Part shown: positions 23,998-33,659 of the stretch, piece after piece
How the letters are laid out: every line of letters starts with the position of its first letter
Numbering within the stretch: position 1 is the stretch's first letter
Source of the DNA: Metabacillus endolithicus
GTDB lineage: Bacteria; Bacillota; Bacilli; Bacillales; Bacillaceae
Reading direction: 5' to 3'
DNA length: 64,000 nucleotides
Assembly: GCF_023078335.1 (NCBI RefSeq)
Contig: NZ_CP095550.1
Span: 1,054,001-1,118,000 of the forward strand
The notes under the pieces: generated by a model
What the model was told of the DNA's origin: nothing
Database searches by the model: none
The model's input: the letters and a program-made list of their open reading frames with translations, nothing else
Program-made: the position numbers and the translations under genes

Positions 23998-24345
23998 TTA
24001 TTCTAGTAAACCACTTAACCAGTTAGTTACCATATCCAATATTGTCGATACTCCATTACTAACAATACCTGCAAGCTGTTTACCGATTTGAGAGAAGAAG
24101 TTAAAGGCTTCAATTTGTTCAAGCTGCTCTTGTTTTTTTTCAAGATCCTGACTGGTTACTTCGTTTCCAAGGATGGACGCGGCGACATCACCTGAATCAT
24201 TTTCAACTTGAAAAGCACCTTGTAAATCAGGATCATTGTATCCTTTCATTTTGATCATGCCTTGGTTTGCTTGCTGCATGCCAATTAACACGCCAAATAA
24301 AAGCACAGAACATAAAACAAAGCATTTAAACATGAATTTAATCAT
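23998..24345 (-). CDS. yqxA: YqxA family protein (DUF3679)
   Basis: 115-aa protein with an N-terminal membrane segment (FKCFVLCSVLLFGVLIGMQQAN). The conserved MKGYNDPDLQGAF follows, then an amphipathic C-terminal part. Function unknown. It always follows spoIIP in Bacillus and here overlaps its stop by 4 bp (ATGA), which suggests translational coupling and a sporulation role. Confidence 0.88.
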   Translation of the reverse strand: MIKFMFKCFVLCSVLLFGVLIGMQQANQGMIKMKGYNDPDLQGAFQVENDSGDVAASILGNEVTSQDLEKKQEQLEQIEAFNFFSQIGKQLAGIVSNGVSTILDMVTNWLSGLLE

Positions 24346-25564
24346 CTTACTTCCCTCACAATGTGTTTACTTTTTTCAGCTGATGAATCACCGTTTACTT
24401 TTTCTGCTTGCCAATAGTACTCGCTAAATACATCAGCTACAGCTGAAACTGTGTTTTTAAGTTCCTCTAGATTATTGTCAACCCCGCCAAATTCTAAGAG
24501 CATAGCGTTTTGAGATAAATCCTGGTTATAAACTCCGTTATAACCTTTTCCACCCTGCTCGAAAATCCCACGACTTAAGCCAGGGTATTTCTTTTCCAAT
24601 AAATCATGAAGGCCTTTAGCTAACTTTTCATTTTTGTCAGCAGTTGGATTATCTCCACCAATTACAAATGCTAGTTTGGCATATGATTTATCCCAAATTT
24701 TTATGGTAGTGACACCTTTTCTTTGTGAATCTCGATGAATATCGATCATATAATTCAAGTTACGATTACTAGCCATTGCACTTTCAACGATTGGCCTTGA
24801 GGCTGTGTATGACTTTGCATAATTCCAGCCTTTTTGCTTTAAACTGGCTTGTACATCTGTTTTTTCTACTTGTGATCCTATCCCCTCATCTGAAAGAGCT
24901 TTTCCTAATAACTCACTCACGATTGTGACGTTTGCTTTTGAGTGAATAGCGCGATTAGGATCACTTTCTCCTTCTAATAACGGAAGATAAGATTCAGTGT
25001 TATGAGTGTTATATATATAAACGACCTTTTTATCTCCTGTTGTAAGAGAAGGAGGAGCTTTGGCTCTTCGTCTCCAGAATTTACAGCTTCATTTTTTGTA
25101 ATAGATGCTTCTCTTTCTTGTTCCAACACCTCTGTAGGCGGTGGAGATTCATATGGCATATTTGTATAGTTTGTCCCATCCCCAGCGACAACAATTTCAC
25201 TATCAAACAAAGAGAATCCTGGTAATTCCCGTCCTAGCAGGCTGCGTGGGTCATCAGGGTTAATACTCGTAGCAACTTTAAACATAATAGAAGATAACTT
25301 GATTGGTTCTGCATGTTCTGGTAATGCAGAACTAAAAAAGCGGTTTTCAGCACCTAATAACTGAAGAAAAGCCTCACTATCAATATTTCGTGTTAAATCA
25401 TTGATTGATGAGGAGGTTAAACGATATTCAGGTTTTAATGACGTCAAAATACCCGAAAGTAAAAAGGTCATGAACAAAACAATGAAGCTAACAACGATTC
25501 CTTTTTTTATGCTTGTCCCATTTAAGGTTACAACCATATTGCGGCTTGTACTAGAACGCTTCAT
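24342..25564 (-). pseudogene. spoIIP: Stage II sporulation protein P, frameshifted
   Basis: Peptidoglycan amidase/endopeptidase of the SpoIIDMP engulfment machine. The first frame has the N-terminal TM (VVSFIVLFMTFLLSGIL) and runs to EEPK, then goes out of frame. The adjacent frame reads APPSLTTGDKKVVYIYNTHN-TESYLPLLEG (zinc His region) and continues into the catalytic domain (MIDIHRDS, LEFGGVDN) to 24342. One A appears missing at 25059-25061 (AAA should be AAAA). Repaired length is about 407 aa, as in B. subtilis. Start ATG 25564. Confidence 0.9.
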
Positions 25565-25595
25565 TTCATAAAAAACCTCCTTATGCTTGTCTACT

Positions 25596-25605
25596 AAAAT
25601 GTATG
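25596..25605 (-). promoter_or_regulatory. Candidate sigma-E -10 box of spoIIP
   Basis: CATACATTTT on the minus strand matches the sigma-E -10 (CATACANT) and lies about 30 bp before the spoIIP start, in the gpr-spoIIP gap. spoIIP has its own sigma-E promoter in B. subtilis. The -35 is not clear. Confidence 0.4.
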
Positions 25606-25673
25606 ACAAAGCATAAGAAAGTAGAACAATCTGTTTTTTCTTATGATAAATCAAAACAACCACTCTATTTTAA

Positions 25674-26783
25674 CTAGTGTGTATAAGCACCTGAATTATC
25701 TTGGTCAACTTGCTGATGAAGTGCAGAATTTAACCCACTAGCTATAACATTTGCCATATCATCAATGAACATATCAACCTCTTTAGGCGTGACCATTAAA
25801 TTGTGCCCAAGTGGTGATAGAACTTCATGAATCAGCTTCCTTTTTTCGTCTTCCTCAAGTCCTCCAACTATTCCTAAAAATTGTTGACGATGCTCATCAC
25901 TTGGTAAGTCATCATCTGTTAGTACTCGACGTTCTCCAAAGCTCATTCCTGCTGGTGTTAACGATCTAGACGGTTTATTTCCTTCATTTAACTCTCTTCC
26001 AAAATGCTTTAAAATATAATCAATCGTATCACTTGTAATTGAAACAGCATCAACTACTGTTGGAATACCGATTGCAATGACAGGAATGCCAAACGTTTCC
26101 TTGCTTAGCGCTTTTCGTTTATTTCCAACTCCTGAACCAGGATGGATGCCTGTATCAGATATTTGAATGGTTGTATTTACTCGCTCAATTGACCTAGACG
26201 CTAAGGCATCAATTGCTATAACAAAATCAGGCTTTGATTGCTCAATGACTCCTGAGATAATATCGCTCGTCTCAATACCTGTTAACCCCATAACTCCAGG
26301 TGCTAATGCACTAACAGGGCGAAAGCCTTCTTCTACATTTTCAGGCTGTAATTTAAACAAATGTCTTGTAATTAGTAAATTTTCAACTGCTAACGGACCA
26401 AGTGCATCTGGTGTGACATTCCAATTTCCTAACCCAACTACTAAACAGCTAGCATCTTTTGGGATCTTAATATCTGTTAGAAATTGACTAAATAAATTTG
26501 CAAAAACATCTATTACTTTTTCTTGCAGTTCAGTATCTTTCTGTCTAATTCCCTGTACTTCCAAAGTTAAATATTTGCCAGGCTTTTTCCCAACAATTTT
26601 TGACCCTTCTTCATCAATATCCAAGGAAGAGATACTAACTCCTTCTTCGTCCCATTCCTTTATAACAACACCAGATATATCTGATGAATTTTCTGCTTCT
26701 GTTTGCTCAAGCGCCATCGCTCTTGCTTCTACAGCTAAATCTGTTCGAACAGAATAATTACTTAAATCTAGTGATTTACCCAT
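25674..26783 (-). CDS. gpr: Germination protease (spore SASP endoprotease)
   Basis: Atypical aspartic-type endoprotease made in the forespore. It cleaves small acid-soluble spore proteins at germination and is synthesised as an inactive zymogen. The propeptide region precedes RTDLAVEA. Conserved core: [41 protein letters not shown]. The ATG at 26783 (MGKSLDL) has GGGAGG 7 nt upstream; 369 aa. It diverges from rpsT. Confidence 0.96.
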   Translation of the reverse strand: MGKSLDLSNYSVRTDLAVEARAMALEQTEAENSSDISGVVIKEWDEEGVSISSLDIDEEGSKIVGKKPGKYLTLEVQGIRQKDTELQEKVIDVFANLFSQFLTDIKIPKDASCLVVGLGNWNVTPDALGPLAVENLLITRHLFKLQPENVEEGFRPVSALAPGVMGLTGIETSDIISGVIEQSKPDFVIAIDALASRSIERVNTTIQISDTGIHPGSGVGNKRKALSKETFGIPVIAIGIPTVVDAVSITSDTIDYILKHFGRELNEGNKPSRSLTPAGMSFGERRVLTDDDLPSDEHRQQFLGIVGGLEEDEKRKLIHEVLSPLGHNLMVTPKEVDMFIDDMANVIASGLNSALHQQVDQDNSGAYTH

Positions 26784-26971
26784 TACTATACCTCCCAAAT
26801 TCATTCCTACTGCTTATCTTTTCCATTATTCTGGTGAAACATTCTTTAGGAATGGAGATCGTTTCGCTGAAAGATAAAAAATTACATGCTTTCAATGTAT
26901 TTTCCTTTACATTAGTATTGCAATATGAGTGGCTGTTTGATAGAATATCTTTTGTTCATGTAAAGGAAATG

Positions 26972-26993
26972 ATCGAGCTAAATAGATCTCGAT
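26972..26993 (+). other. Hairpin in the rpsT leader
   Basis: ATCGAG / CTCGAT inverted repeat with a 10-nt loop, ending 10 nt before the AGGAGGTG of rpsT. It could be a ribosomal-protein leader structure; no function is shown. Confidence 0.35.
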
Positions 26994-27016
26994 GAACTTC
27001 TTAGGAGGTGAAACAT

Positions 27017-27283
27017 ATGCCAAATATTAAATCTGCAATCAAGCGTGTTAAAACTAGCAATGAGCGTAATGCACATAACTCTGCTATTAAATCTACAATG
27101 CGTACTGCAATTAAAAGAGTAGATGCTTTAGTTTTAAATAACGATGCTGATAACGCAAAAGCTGCACTTGTTGAAGCTAACAAGCAAATCGATAAAGCTG
27201 CACAAAGTGGTTTAGTTCATAAAAACACTGCTGCTCGCTACAAATCTCGTTTAGCGAAAGCTGTTAACGGATTAACTGCATAA
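27017..27283 (+). CDS. rpsT: 30S ribosomal protein S20
   Basis: Binds 16S rRNA early in 30S assembly. 88 aa, Lys/Ala-rich helices ([34 protein letters not shown]). ATG at 27017 behind TTAGGAGGTG; the GTG at 27008 falls inside the SD and is not used. Monocistronic, with its own terminators. Confidence 0.98.
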   Translation: MPNIKSAIKRVKTSNERNAHNSAIKSTMRTAIKRVDALVLNNDADNAKAALVEANKQIDKAAQSGLVHKNTAARYKSRLAKAVNGLTA

Positions 27284-27293
27284 TGATAAGAAT

Positions 27294-27328
27294 GGTTGTC
27301 AATTTGCTTCATGCAAAATAAGACAACC
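27294..27328 (+). terminator. Hairpin after rpsT
   Basis: GGTTGTC / GACAACC with inner TTGC/GCAA pairing, followed by CTTTCTT. A probable first terminator for rpsT. Confidence 0.6.
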
Positions 27329-27341
27329 CTTTCTTATACAT

Positions 27342-27372
27342 AAAAAACGATCCAATAAAAGGATCGTTTTTT
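27342..27372. terminator. Bidirectional terminator rpsT / holA
   Basis: AAAAAACGATCC / GGATCGTTTTTT, a 12-bp perfect stem with a 7-nt loop between two convergent genes. Confidence 0.93.
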
Positions 27373-27374
27373 GT

Positions 27375-28397
27375 TTAATCGTTTTTAAATAATTTTAACA
27401 AAAACAACTCTAATAATAGTTGTTTATCTTTTTTCCCTGTTTTCATTTCATAATCAGCCTCAGCAAGCTCCATTAATATGTGCGCCAATTCCTCTGTTTG
27501 AAATAGTCGAGCCTGTTGTAATGCAAGCTTTACTCTAAATGGATGTACTTTAACGGTCGAAGCAATCTGCTGTTGACCGTACCCAACAGTTGACAGCTCT
27601 TTCACTTGTAAAATTAAGCGAAATTGTGTGACAAGCAAGGAAAGAATTTTAATTGGTTCTTCATTATTTTTCAATAAATCATAAAATATTTGTAAAGCCT
27701 CTTTGCTTCTCCGGTAAATAACATGCTCAATTAAATCAAAAATGTTTTGCTCTAAGGTGCGTGCCACTAGTAAATTTACTGCTTCAACTGAAATGATTCC
27801 ACCCTCACCTACGTAAGTGCTAAGCTTTTGTAGCTCTTGATGGATTGCCATTAGATCACCAGCAGTTAACACAAGCAATTGTTCTACTGCTGCCTTTTCT
27901 AACTCTACTCTTTGTTCTTGTGCCACGTTCAGCATCCACTTGATTGCTTCATCATCAGATAATGATTTCATCTCAATCACAACAGATTGCTTTTTCAATA
28001 ATTTTGTTATTTTCTTTCGCTCATCTAATTTTTCATATGGGGCAACAAACACAACAATTGTATAGGGGGCAGGAGAATTTATGTATTGTTCAAGTTTTTC
28101 AACACGATGTTCTAGCTTTTCCTTTTTCTTTTCACTTGTTAAAAAGACTGAATTTTTTATGATCACAACACGCTTTTCTCCCATAAAAGGTAACGTTTCT
28201 GCATCTTCGATCGCCGTTTCCACTGGTGTTTCTTCCATATCATATACAGAAAGATTAAAATCCTTTTCTTCTTCCAAAAGAGAAGCTTGTACGATATGAC
28301 GAAGTGTTTCCTGCATCAAAAACGACTCTTCTCCAACTAATAGATAAACTGGTTGTACTTTTTTATTCTGAATATCTTTCCATACATTAAAAATCAT
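27375..28397 (-). CDS. holA: DNA polymerase III subunit delta
   Basis: Clamp-loader subunit that opens the beta clamp. An AAA+-like fold without a functional Walker A. N-terminal PVYLLVGEESFLMQE and the C-terminal collar (FDLIEHVIYRRSKEAL, LLVTQFRLILQVKEL). ATG at 28397 (MIFNVWKD) is 7 nt from GGAG; an ATG at 28403 overlaps the SD. 340 aa. Confidence 0.95.
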   Translation of the reverse strand: MIFNVWKDIQNKKVQPVYLLVGEESFLMQETLRHIVQASLLEEEKDFNLSVYDMEETPVETAIEDAETLPFMGEKRVVIIKNSVFLTSEKKKEKLEHRVEKLEQYINSPAPYTIVVFVAPYEKLDERKKITKLLKKQSVVIEMKSLSDDEAIKWMLNVAQEQRVELEKAAVEQLLVLTAGDLMAIHQELQKLSTYVGEGGIISVEAVNLLVARTLEQNIFDLIEHVIYRRSKEALQIFYDLLKNNEEPIKILSLLVTQFRLILQVKELSTVGYGQQQIASTVKVHPFRVKLALQQARLFQTEELAHILMELAEADYEMKTGKKDKQLLLELFLLKLFKND

Positions 28398-28510
28398 GTT
28401 CATTCTCCAATCGTTCGTTTCACTTTATTTATCGTAAAATGAAACAACAGCTTTGGCAAGTCAAAGAAATACTGAATTTTTAAAAGTGATCTTTTATACA
28501 ATACAAAATG

Positions 28511-28543
28511 AAAAGGGAACTAAAAACACTTTAGTTCCCTTTT
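28511..28543. terminator. Strong hairpin terminator upstream of holA
   Basis: AAAAGGGAACTAAA / TTTAGTTCCCTTTT, 14-bp stem with a 5-nt loop. On the minus strand it separates the comE transcript from holA. The rest of the 28398-28784 gap shows no further gene. Confidence 0.85.
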
Positions 28544-28784
28544 ATCTATGTGAACGCTTCGATTCAGGGCCTAGGTACCAGAATTCGAAACGATGCTCCA
28601 ATGTAAGTGTTACTTATTGTGACCAATATCATATGAACTATGATTGATTGTTACTAACATTGTTGGAAATTGCCACCTTTCGTTATTCGCTCAATCACCA
28701 TAGTAACTCGAGCTTTAATAGGAAGATGGTGTAGATTTTTTTATAGTAATCGCTTATACTAAAATTGATATAGGAGGGGTAACA

Positions 28785-28919
28785 GTGAACGAATTTGAAA
28801 AGAACGTCCAAAGTAAACGTAATGATGCTATTGATTCAGGTGTGGGATTCGTTGTTTCATTTGGATTTTTCGCGACAATTTTCATCATTGCGACTGTTGT
28901 TAAATTAATCTCTGCTTAA
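28785..28919 (+). CDS. yqzM: YqzM family small membrane protein
   Basis: 44-aa protein (NEFEKNVQSKRNDAIDSG, then a single TM segment FVVSFGFFATIFIIATVVKL). GTG start behind TAGGAGGGG. It belongs to a conserved Bacillus family found between holA and comEC; role unknown. It is encoded opposite to its neighbours and has its own terminator. Confidence 0.9.
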   Translation: MNEFEKNVQSKRNDAIDSGVGFVVSFGFFATIFIIATVVKLISA

Positions 28920-28937
28920 GCGATGACACGATTACAT

Positions 28938-28959
28938 AGAGACTGCGGCTGCAGTCTCT
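28938..28959 (+). terminator. Terminator of yqzM
   Basis: AGAGACTGC / GCAGTCTCT with a 4-nt loop, then TTTTTCG on the plus strand. Confidence 0.9.
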
Positions 28960-28969
28960 TTTTCGTTTA

Positions 28970-31234
28970 TCATTTTACTTCATCGTATGGCGGATGAGTA
29001 AAAAACGTTCCTGCATTTCCTTTATATTCATATAAAATTCCACCTTGAAGATCTGTTCTAAAAATAGATATTTGTCTTCTTCTCAACTTTTCCATTACTT
29101 CATCATGCGGGTGTTGATATCGGTTTTGATAGCCAGCCGAAATGATCGCAATGGATGGATTTAGTTGATCTACTAGCTGATCAGAAGTTGAACCTCTGCT
29201 TCCATGATGTCCGATTTTTAATACATCTACTTTTAAATTGGGATATGCTGACATCATTTTCTCTTCACTTTTTATTTCAGCATCTCCGGTAAATAACCAT
29301 TTTAAGCCGCCTATTTCCGCTAACAACACCATAGAATCATCATTTTTACTTTCAGATAAGGTTGAGGGAGACAAAATACGAAACATAAAATCCTTATATA
29401 GTAGGTGATCACCAGCTTCAACAACTTTTATGTTTATTTTCTTCTTTGTCGCAATCTCAACAATCTCACTTTCAAGCTCTCCCCTTATAAATCCTTTTGG
29501 TATAACAAGCTCCTTCACATCCAATTTATTTATGAGAATTAAAGCTTCTCCAATATGATCCAGGTCGCCATGTGATAAAAATAATCCATGGAGCTTTGTT
29601 ACACCTATTGACTTTAAATAAGGAATGGTTGTGTCTTCAGCGATCGAATAAACATTCCTCCTTAACTCCCAATCTTCTGAAGGGAACGTCATTTTTCCAC
29701 CTGTATCAATCAAAAAGTTCCCTTTGTTAAATGGAAGTTGAATGAAAATAGAGTCACCTTGTCCTACATTGATTACCATAACTCTTCCCTGAGGATTTAT
29801 GTATGATAGGTGAAAAAGTATGAAAAAAAGAAGCAGCAACCCACAAAATGGTTTATATAAAGACTTTAGTGTAGGATTCTTTTCGAAACGAAGGAACAAA
29901 ACAATTGATGTAATACAATAGAAGACAATAAAAAATAGTGGAGGCTTTCCAGTCGTCAATGTGGTAAAAGATATGTTAGCAGCATTTAAGACAAAACGAT
30001 GGGAATAATCTAAGATAATGTGTAATATTGTAACCAATGGCATCCCAAGCGTTGATGAAAATGAAACGATAACAGCTGCCAAAATCGATAAAGGCAAAAT
30101 ACATATCGAATAAAAAGGTACAAAAATCATATTCAAAGGTAAACTAATGAGTGATACCTCATAAAAATGAAACAACATGAGAGGCATCGCACAAAGTTGA
30201 GCAACAGTTGATACAATGAGCAGCCGCACAAAAGCACTGGAAAACATTGTGATTACTTTTGATGAAAGTAATAATCCAAGACTAACAATATATGATAATT
30301 GAAAACCAACTTGAAACAAATAATATGGATTAACCAATAGTAAAACTAAGCATGTAAAACTGATCACATCTGTTGCAGTAAATTTTTTATGAACAACACC
30401 CATGATAAAATAAAGGACAACCATAAAGGATGCTCTTATAACAGATGGTGAGCCACCAGTTAAAATCATATAAACAGGAAGCAATAGTATCAAAATTTTC
30501 TTTGAATTTTCATGTGTTATACCTAAATAAATGAATAGAAAGTAAGCACCACCGACTAATAAACCAACATGTAAGCCAGATATCGCTAACAAATGGACAA
30601 TACCTAATTTTTGGTAAGCAACTTCCACTTTTTCATCAAGTAAACGCCTTTCTCCAAAAAGGAGGGCTTGTACAATTCCTTCGGACGAACTCGGAAATTT
30701 CTCCTCAATTAACGTTAGTCCTTTTTCTCGATGCTTTTGAAGAAGAGTCATTACGTTGAAATCACCTGCGTGACAACTGTGAATATCGGCTATTTTAAAT
30801 TCCCAATGAATATGGTGGTCATGAAGATATTGTTTATAATCAAAAGCATTAGGCATTGTTGGGGATTTTGGTACTTCTAATTCACCTTTAAAAACACAAA
30901 CATCACCTGTTTGTATTTTCTTTAATAAATTTTTCTCTTCCAATGACTTGATCAAAAAAGAATAAGTTAATTTCTCCCCTAATTCAGTTTGAATAGTTCC
31001 TTTCATATAATTCCCATCAATTACTGGAGTGGAGCTGACAGTGACCGCAGCCTGATAATTTCCTTCATTCAGCTTTGTTTGATTTTGAGATTCTGTAAGA
31101 AAATAGGTGGAAAGATAGATAAGAATGACGATCAAACTAAGGAAACTGAGAGAGGATTTAAACTTTAAATGGAGATAAATAAGAAAGGTAGATGTAAAGA
31201 AAAGTGAGATCGGATGGAAATGAAAACGCCCCAC
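28970..31234 (-). CDS. comEC: DNA internalization protein ComEC
   Basis: Polytopic channel that carries transforming single-stranded DNA through the membrane. N-terminal OB-like domain, a central competence domain with many TM helices (LAISGLHVGLLVGGAYFL), and a C-terminal metallo-beta-lactamase-like domain (NVGQGDSIFIQLP, SHGDLDHIGE, GHHGSRGS). 754 aa from the GTG at 31234. Open reading continues 17 codons upstream (a hydrophobic HFLFLAIAACLAITV segment that looks like the true first TM), but with no canonical start, so the 5' end is uncertain. Confidence 0.93.
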   Translation of the reverse strand: MGRFHFHPISLFFTSTFLIYLHLKFKSSLSFLSLIVILIYLSTYFLTESQNQTKLNEGNYQAAVTVSSTPVIDGNYMKGTIQTELGEKLTYSFLIKSLEEKNLLKKIQTGDVCVFKGELEVPKSPTMPNAFDYKQYLHDHHIHWEFKIADIHSCHAGDFNVMTLLQKHREKGLTLIEEKFPSSSEGIVQALLFGERRLLDEKVEVAYQKLGIVHLLAISGLHVGLLVGGAYFLFIYLGITHENSKKILILLLPVYMILTGGSPSVIRASFMVVLYFIMGVVHKKFTATDVISFTCLVLLLVNPYYLFQVGFQLSYIVSLGLLLSSKVITMFSSAFVRLLIVSTVAQLCAMPLMLFHFYEVSLISLPLNMIFVPFYSICILPLSILAAVIVSFSSTLGMPLVTILHIILDYSHRFVLNAANISFTTLTTGKPPLFFIVFYCITSIVLFLRFEKNPTLKSLYKPFCGLLLLFFILFHLSYINPQGRVMVINVGQGDSIFIQLPFNKGNFLIDTGGKMTFPSEDWELRRNVYSIAEDTTIPYLKSIGVTKLHGLFLSHGDLDHIGEALILINKLDVKELVIPKGFIRGELESEIVEIATKKKINIKVVEAGDHLLYKDFMFRILSPSTLSESKNDDSMVLLAEIGGLKWLFTGDAEIKSEEKMMSAYPNLKVDVLKIGHHGSRGSTSDQLVDQLNPSIAIISAGYQNRYQHPHDEVMEKLRRRQISIFRTDLQGGILYEYKGNAGTFFTHPPYDEVK

Positions 31235-31341
31235 TGTTATGGCTAAACAAGCTGCTATTGCGAGGAAAAGAAAATGACCTTTAATTAAGCTTCACCACCC
31301 TATCATGATGAAATTGTTACCTTTAAATATAATATTTATTT

Positions 31342-31372
31342 AGAAAGCAATTGCCATTAACAATTGCTTTCT
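31342..31372. terminator. Hairpin between comEB and comEC
   Basis: AGAAAGCAATTG / CAATTGCTTTCT, 12-bp stem with a 7-nt loop. On the minus strand no T-run follows, so it may reduce rather than end transcription into comEC. Confidence 0.5.
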
Positions 31373-31384
31373 TTAAATGCTTTA

Positions 31385-31945
31385 TTACGAAAATAAGGCT
31401 TTTGCTTCCTTTTTTAAGCGCTGTAGCTCTTCGTCACTTTTTTGTGATTTCTCCAGCTTGTCCAGCAGTTCAAACACAAATGCTTCTTTTTCCTTATTTT
31501 TGTTCTCAAAAGTTGTGTTCTCTAGGTTAACATGCTCTACTTTTACATTTGCTTGTTGAAATAACTCAATGGCATAAGGATGGTTTTTATAGTCAACCGC
31601 ATAGTATACGGTTTTAATACCAGCCTGAATAAGTGCTTTACAACATTGAAGACACGGAAAATGAGTCACGTAAATCTCAGCTCCATCTGTTGGTACTCCA
31701 AACTTCGCACATTGCAGCAATGCATTCATTTCAGCATGTATGGTTCTAACACAATGATTATCAATAACATAACGTACCTCGTCTGAGCAATGAACACCAC
31801 CTGCTATAGAGCCATTATAACCACCCGCTATTATTCTTTTATCTCTAACGATTGTAGCTCCAACAGCTAGCCTCGTACATGTACTTCTCATGGCTAGTAA
31901 ATGACTTTGTGACATAAAATATTGATTCCAGGATATTCGACTCAT
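31385..31945 (-). CDS. comEB: dCMP deaminase ComEB
   Basis: Zinc-dependent deoxycytidylate deaminase-family protein in the comE operon; not essential for DNA uptake in B. subtilis. Zinc motifs HAEMNALLQCA and PCLQCC. ATG at 31945 (MSRISWNQYF) behind GGGGGAAG; 186 aa. The lysine/glutamate-rich C-terminus is an extension typical of Bacillus ComEB. Confidence 0.93.
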   Translation of the reverse strand: MSRISWNQYFMSQSHLLAMRSTCTRLAVGATIVRDKRIIAGGYNGSIAGGVHCSDEVRYVIDNHCVRTIHAEMNALLQCAKFGVPTDGAEIYVTHFPCLQCCKALIQAGIKTVYYAVDYKNHPYAIELFQQANVKVEHVNLENTTFENKNKEKEAFVFELLDKLEKSQKSDEELQRLKKEAKALFS

Positions 31946-32030
31946 GCTGCTACTTCCCCCACTCGACATTTTTCTTAAACCTAGTTTATCGGGAAATGCA
32001 AATATTCGTCAATTCAAACTTTTGTTAAGT

Positions 32031-32660
32031 TTAATTAACGGTAACTTCTTCTTTTAATTTCTCTAATGATTTTTCTCCAATTCCCGATACTTCTAACAAC
32101 CCCTCAATCGATTTAAACTGACCGTTTTCTTCTCTATAAGAAATAATAGCATCAGCCTTTGAAGGTCCAATACCTGATAGTGTTTGAAGCTCCTCACTTG
32201 TTGCAAGGTTAATATTGATTTTCTTAGGGTTGTCCTTATTTTCGTTAGTAGATTGAAACGGATTTTCCTTATTTTCACCGATAAGTGGAATATAAACTAC
32301 CATCCCATCTTCTAATGAAGAAGCAAGATTTACGGCAGCTTCATCAGCTTGATCACTCAACCCTCCAGCTTTTTCAATTATTTCATGTACTCTTGCATTA
32401 GCTGAAATCTCATAAACTCCAGGTTTTTGTACAGCCCCTTTCACATCAATAATGATGGTAGATGCTTCTATTTTCTCACTTGTCTGTTCAACCTTTGTTG
32501 TTCCATAATTCTCATTTGTTTCCATATAGGCACCTTCAACATTTGTTGTCACAAGTTCAGATGAGGCTTGGATATTGAAGAAATAATAATAAAGTATGGT
32601 TACAGTTAATAAACTAACTAACAGGATGATCCATTTTTTGTATTTTTGGACGTTACTCAT
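32031..32660 (-). CDS. comEA: Competence DNA-binding protein ComEA
   Basis: Membrane-anchored DNA receptor for transformation. N-terminal TM (WIILLVSLLTVTILYYYFF), SLBB domain in the middle (IIDVKGAVQKPGVYEI), then a C-terminal helix-hairpin-helix pair (INLATSEELQTLSGIGPSKAD and the following VSGIGEKSLEKLKE). 209 aa. AAAGGAG SD. Diverges from comER. Confidence 0.95.
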   Translation of the reverse strand: MSNVQKYKKWIILLVSLLTVTILYYYFFNIQASSELVTTNVEGAYMETNENYGTTKVEQTSEKIEASTIIIDVKGAVQKPGVYEISANARVHEIIEKAGGLSDQADEAAVNLASSLEDGMVVYIPLIGENKENPFQSTNENKDNPKKININLATSEELQTLSGIGPSKADAIISYREENGQFKSIEGLLEVSGIGEKSLEKLKEEVTVN

Positions 32661-32750
32661 CTATAAAACTCCTTTAAAAAATTAATCATAAAACATCACT
32701 ACAAAACATATCGTGTATGAGAGAATTGCATTCTAAGGAGGGGATATACT

Positions 32751-33585
32751 TTGAATGTAGGTTTTGTTGGAACAGGAAATATGGGGAGAATATTAATTGA
32801 ATCATTTATTGAGTCGGGTGCAATTAGACCCTCATTCATTTATATGATGAACCGAACGATGTCTAAAGCTGAAGCAATAAAGAGTTTATATCCAAAAACT
32901 AATGTGGTAGAAACAGCTGAGGAAGTAGTAAAACATTCTGATTTAATATTCATTTGTGTCAAGCCATTAGATATTCACCCCCTTTTAAAGAGTCTTGACC
33001 ACCTTTTAACACCTAATAAATGCATAATATCAATAACTAGTCCTATTAATGTTGATCAACTAGAATCACTTGTAGAATGTCAGGTTGCAAGAGCGATTCC
33101 AAGTATAACGAACCGGAACTTTCTCCGGGGTCTCGCTAATTACTTACGGAAATTCGTGTCATAAAGAGACAAAAACAACAATTGAAGAATTATTTGAACA
33201 AATTTCCAACCCTGTTCAAATTGAAGATGATATTACTAGAGTTTCTTCTGATATCGTTAGCTGTGGGCCAGCTTTTTTCAGCTATTTACTTCAACGATTT
33301 GTAGATGGTGCAGTTTCGGAAACGAATATAACCAAGGATCAGGCTGTTCTTTTGGCAAGTGAAATGATTATTGGTATGGGCAAGTTGTTGGAAACAGAAA
33401 TATATACTCTTCCTACTCTACAAGATAAGGTCTGTGTGAAAGGTGGAGTTACCGGTAAAGGAATCAAAGTATTAGAAGATGAAGTCGGAGAAATGTTTGA
33501 GAAAATATTTAAAGCAACTCACGAAAAGTATTATGAAGATATAGAAGAAGTGTCGGTTCAGTTTAGCAAAATACCAAATAAGTAA
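32751..33585 (+). pseudogene. comER: ComER (P5C reductase-like), frameshifted
   Basis: Protein resembling pyrroline-5-carboxylate reductase, encoded opposite comEA; linked to sporulation and biofilm control in Bacilli. TTG start behind AAGGAGGGG. The Rossmann motif GFVGTGNMG is at the N-terminus. The first frame ends at 33164 after ITNRN; the family sequence TFSGVSLITYGNSCH continues in the next frame, through GPAFFSYL and GGVTGKGIKVLE to 33585. There is one extra A at 33117/33118 (CGGAACT for CGGACT). About 277 aa when repaired. Confidence 0.9.
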
Positions 33586-33632
33586 TTCTCTATCAGAAAG
33601 ATAAAATCCTTCTATTTTATAAAAAAATTTTC

Positions 33633-33659
33633 AGGTGAACTCTTATTTTGAGTTCACCT
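33633..33659. terminator. Bidirectional terminator comER / yqeM
   Basis: AGGTGAACTC / GAGTTCACCT with a 7-nt loop and flanking A/T runs, between convergent genes. Confidence 0.92.

Noticed and set aside
26784..26850. Possible sigma-G promoter for gpr
   Set aside because: AGAATA is present, but no matching -10 was found at the right spacing.
28560..28600. GGTACC stretch that could suggest a second T-box or tRNA
   Set aside because: The flanking sequence lacks the T-box context (GGTGGNACC) and any cloverleaf.
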